Source: Henckelia pumila
Lineage: Eukaryota > Streptophyta > Magnoliopsida > Lamiales > Gesneriaceae
Assembly: GCF_033568475.1 (NCBI RefSeq)
Contig: NC_133123.1
Coordinates: 3,224,001-3,288,000, forward strand
DNA: 64,000 bases
Direction of reading: 5' to 3'
A program made the position numbers and the translations under genes. A model generated the notes under the pieces. The model was not told the DNA's origin and ran no database searches. It was given only the letters and a program-made list of their open reading frames with translations. Position 1 is the first letter of the stretch. Each line of letters begins with the position of its first letter. This document shows, piece after piece, positions 61,501 to 64,000 of this stretch.

Positions 61501-64000
61501 CCGAAATTAAGGATGCAGTTTCAGTCCTTCGACGATTTGGTGAAGAACCTTTCAATAGAGCTGTGAAGAATGACTGCATTGTTGAAGCAAGCTTATTAAG
61601 GATTTCAAAAACCAGTATTTCATGGCTTTTTTGCTTCATTTCATTATAAGAGATCTCTGCATTACTTGGTCCAGCTTCAGAATCCATTTTGAAAGCTTCC
61701 AAATACCTGCCCGTCCTGATTCCTTGCATACGAGCCAAACTATGCAAACTGTGACGACTGAGACCTTCGTTTGGATGAACCACCGATAGAAGCTCACGTT
61801 CAACTCCTAACTGTGAGTGAGGTGCACTAGCAACAGGATTCATGTATCTAATAGAGGGTATATTAGCCTCATCATCGCTCTCCCTCCCAAGCACATTAGA
61901 CGGCCTCATAGCTACTCTTATAGGCTCCACTTCAGCACTTTGGTTCTTTGCCACCTTCAAGTCACAACACAAAGATATTTGCCAAAGAATTTCACGATAA
62001 ACCTTGCCAAGTTCTTTGAACACATCAGCATCAGCAGAACACAATTCAGAGACGATGGTAGTGGTACCTTTTAGCAAAGAATTGCATAGAGACAAGATGC
62101 CTTCCAAACTAGAGAGACCCCTTAATATCTTTACTCTCTCAGAAAATTCCACCTGAGCAAGTTGCAATCCCCCGATAGAAGTCAAAATTTTATCTATTAA
62201 CTTCAAATGTCCTCTTAGAAATAAACACAATGCACGAGCAAGCGAGGTAGAATGCTGAGGAGAAAATTTTTTAAATGCATAAGTTATTCTTTGACCAACT
62301 GAAGCTGAAAGAGGCACGAGACGTAAAGTTAACAATTGCAAGACACACTCGATCCCTTTTTTCTCGACAAAAATTCGGCATGTATCAGAATTCTGAAGAA
62401 TTGATTCAAGAAAACGCGAAGCATTACTAATACAATCAGGCAAAAACAAATCCATATCCGTCGATGAGGTATCTAGAATCAACCCCAACGAAGGCTCTTT
62501 AATGTCAGGTTTATTCGAATCTCTAACATCCAGAAATGGCAGATCTCTATTTTCAGATTTAATTTCCAGGGGAACAGGTTCAGAAGAGCCTAGAGAATGT
62601 GTAGACTGAGAAACTTCTTCGAGCCCGGATCCAATTTTTGCAATATTGTTCAGAATTTCAATTAGCATATCAACCCCTTTGTCATGCAATGACGAAGCAT
62701 GGCTCATTAGTTCATCCAGACCACTAGATAAGGAGTCTAGAGTATCAGCAGCAAGGACTCGTAGGTATGTCTTGGAAGTAAAAACTTTAACAAAGCACCT
62801 CAAAGCATTACGTTCTTTCACGGCCTGAAAACCATTTTTGTTCAAACAAAGAGCATCAAGACATTGTGGTATGCAAGTAATAGCTTTTGCAGAACAGGGA
62901 ACACCATTCATTATAGCATCTATAAAAGCTGAAGGAAGACCGACTGCTTCTAAGATAGAAAAGCGCGTAGGATTTTCGTAAAGTAAATAACTCATTACAG
63001 TAGCTGCAAGTGAAAATATGCCACCACCAAAGTCATTTGCCTTTTTAAATATTATGCATATGCATTGTAGTAACAGGTTCTCTTCTGAGCCATGCAGGCG
63101 AGTCCCAGGTTCATCAATACCAAGAGTTATAACATCCAATAAAGCTTTAATCAACAAACGACGATATAAAACTAAAGCATCAGAGTAAAGAGGTTGCAAA
63201 CTATCAAGCTCAGCAAAAGTTGAGGTTATTTGCGAACCACTGCAGTCAGAACTGTCAAGGTCAATAGAAATATTCTGTTGCTTTGAACCATTGTCAATAT
63301 GAGACACTTCCACCATTAGGCGAGTTATCATTTCATCCAGACCTCTCAAATCTCGAAAAAGAGCAGCAGCCGAATTGCTATAAATCATAAATGCTTCTAG
63401 AACATACACAACCATTCTAACCAATTTCAAGTGCTGAGGATTCACATCTTTTAGTAAAGGTAGAAGGGTTGATATAAATTCCACTTCATGCATGGCAGAG
63501 CAACCCGATGAAGATGATACTAACATCTTGATAAGCAATAAAAGAGACTCTGCAGAAATGATGGACCAGTTTGATGGATCATTAACAACAGAATCAACTG
63601 TTTTCAGCATAAGGCTTGATAGAAAACCACGATGTCCACCAGATGTGACAATAGACAATACTGTAGACTGATGTGACCTATCTTGACAAAGGGAAACTAG
63701 AGAAATAAGACTTAAAGTTCGAATTTTTCCAGGTATTGCGTTTCCATAGCTCAGCAAAGTAACCAATTCATTGATGAACTCGGGCTCTGTATTGAAGTAA
63801 GAAACCAGGTCAACAGTATCACTGGAAGCTTGCACAAGACCTATAAAAGCATAAAGGCGGATGCATGTGTATTGATGGCGTGCAGCTGCTGAGCTAAAGG
63901 CCCTAGCAAACCGCAATCTTGTAAAAAGAGAAAATCTCAAGTTATGAGGTACTTTATATTGTACAACTAACTTATGAAGAAGTTCAAGGTTAGATTCCTT
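52565..64000 (-). CDS. UPL1: Giant HECT-type E3 ubiquitin ligase, UPL1/UPL2-like (5' end outside the window)
   Basis: Twelve exon segments on the minus strand: 64000-57062 (open at the window edge), 56994-56671, 56527-56329, 56251-55962, 55874-55588, 55400-54260, 54157-54011, 53930-53850, 53750-53525, 53436-53297, 52891-52785 and 52667-52565. They give 3,327 aa; Arabidopsis UPL1/2 are about 3,660-3,680 aa, so some 330 N-terminal residues are missing. Features in order: armadillo-like DUF908/DUF913 region, a UBA domain ([20 protein letters not shown]), a UIM-like ALALSL, a DUF4414 region with repeated DPxFLxALPxDxxAEVL, and a C-terminal HECT domain with catalytic Cys in [14 protein letters not shown]. 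The C-terminus has Phe at position -4, as HECT enzymes need. It transfers ubiquitin from E2 via a thioester. UPL1 versus UPL2 cannot be decided here. Confidence 0.95.

Overview
The window is nuclear DNA of a flowering plant. Its genes carry many GT-AG introns, a tRNA-Phe lies in the AT-rich spacer, and most families are plant-specific (AGCVIII kinase, WEB family, CslE, NOI/RIN4-type, UPL1/2). A eudicot, possibly an asterid, fits the protein flavour, but that is a weak inference. No prokaryotic features or CRISPR arrays were seen.

Layout. Bases 1-19,300 are a gene-bearing block: a D6PK-like AGCVIII kinase (+), a tRNA-Phe (-), a SEC14-like lipid-transfer protein (+), a Suc_Fer thioredoxin-like ferredoxin protein (-, tail to tail with SEC14) and a WEB-family coiled-coil protein (-). 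Bases 19,300-42,000 hold no ordinary genes. They contain a decayed, nearly full-length endogenous pararetrovirus (Caulimoviridae; minus strand; about 20.8-38.8 kb), split by a complete and very young Tekay/Del-type chromovirus LTR retrotransposon (22,299-32,828, plus strand). A MULE-like MITE lies at 39.45-40.01 kb. Bases 42,000-64,000 return to genes: a cellulose synthase-like E gene (+), a p24 beta cargo receptor (+), a small NOI-domain protein (-), and the 3' part of a giant HECT E3 ligase of the UPL1/UPL2 type (-), whose 5' end runs off the right edge.

Exon structures were worked out by hand from splice sites, reading-frame continuity and family similarity. Every spliced CDS given closes in frame: kinase 589 aa, SEC14 337 aa, Suc_Fer 439 aa, WEB 653 aa, CslE 733 aa, p24 211 aa, NOI 73 aa, UPL at least 3,327 aa within the window.

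The host genes are unrelated housekeeping, trafficking and signalling functions and do not form a pathway. The most unusual part is the nested mobile DNA. The retrotransposon has two 2,833-bp LTRs with one spotted difference, a 5-bp target duplication, and a predicted 205-bp spliceosomal intron separating Gag from Pol. Each LTR carries an array of twelve TGGGCY boxes and two tandem hairpins with a compensatory base-pair change. The surrounding virus copy is circularly permuted, with broken coat, movement and polymerase genes but an open transactivator gene.
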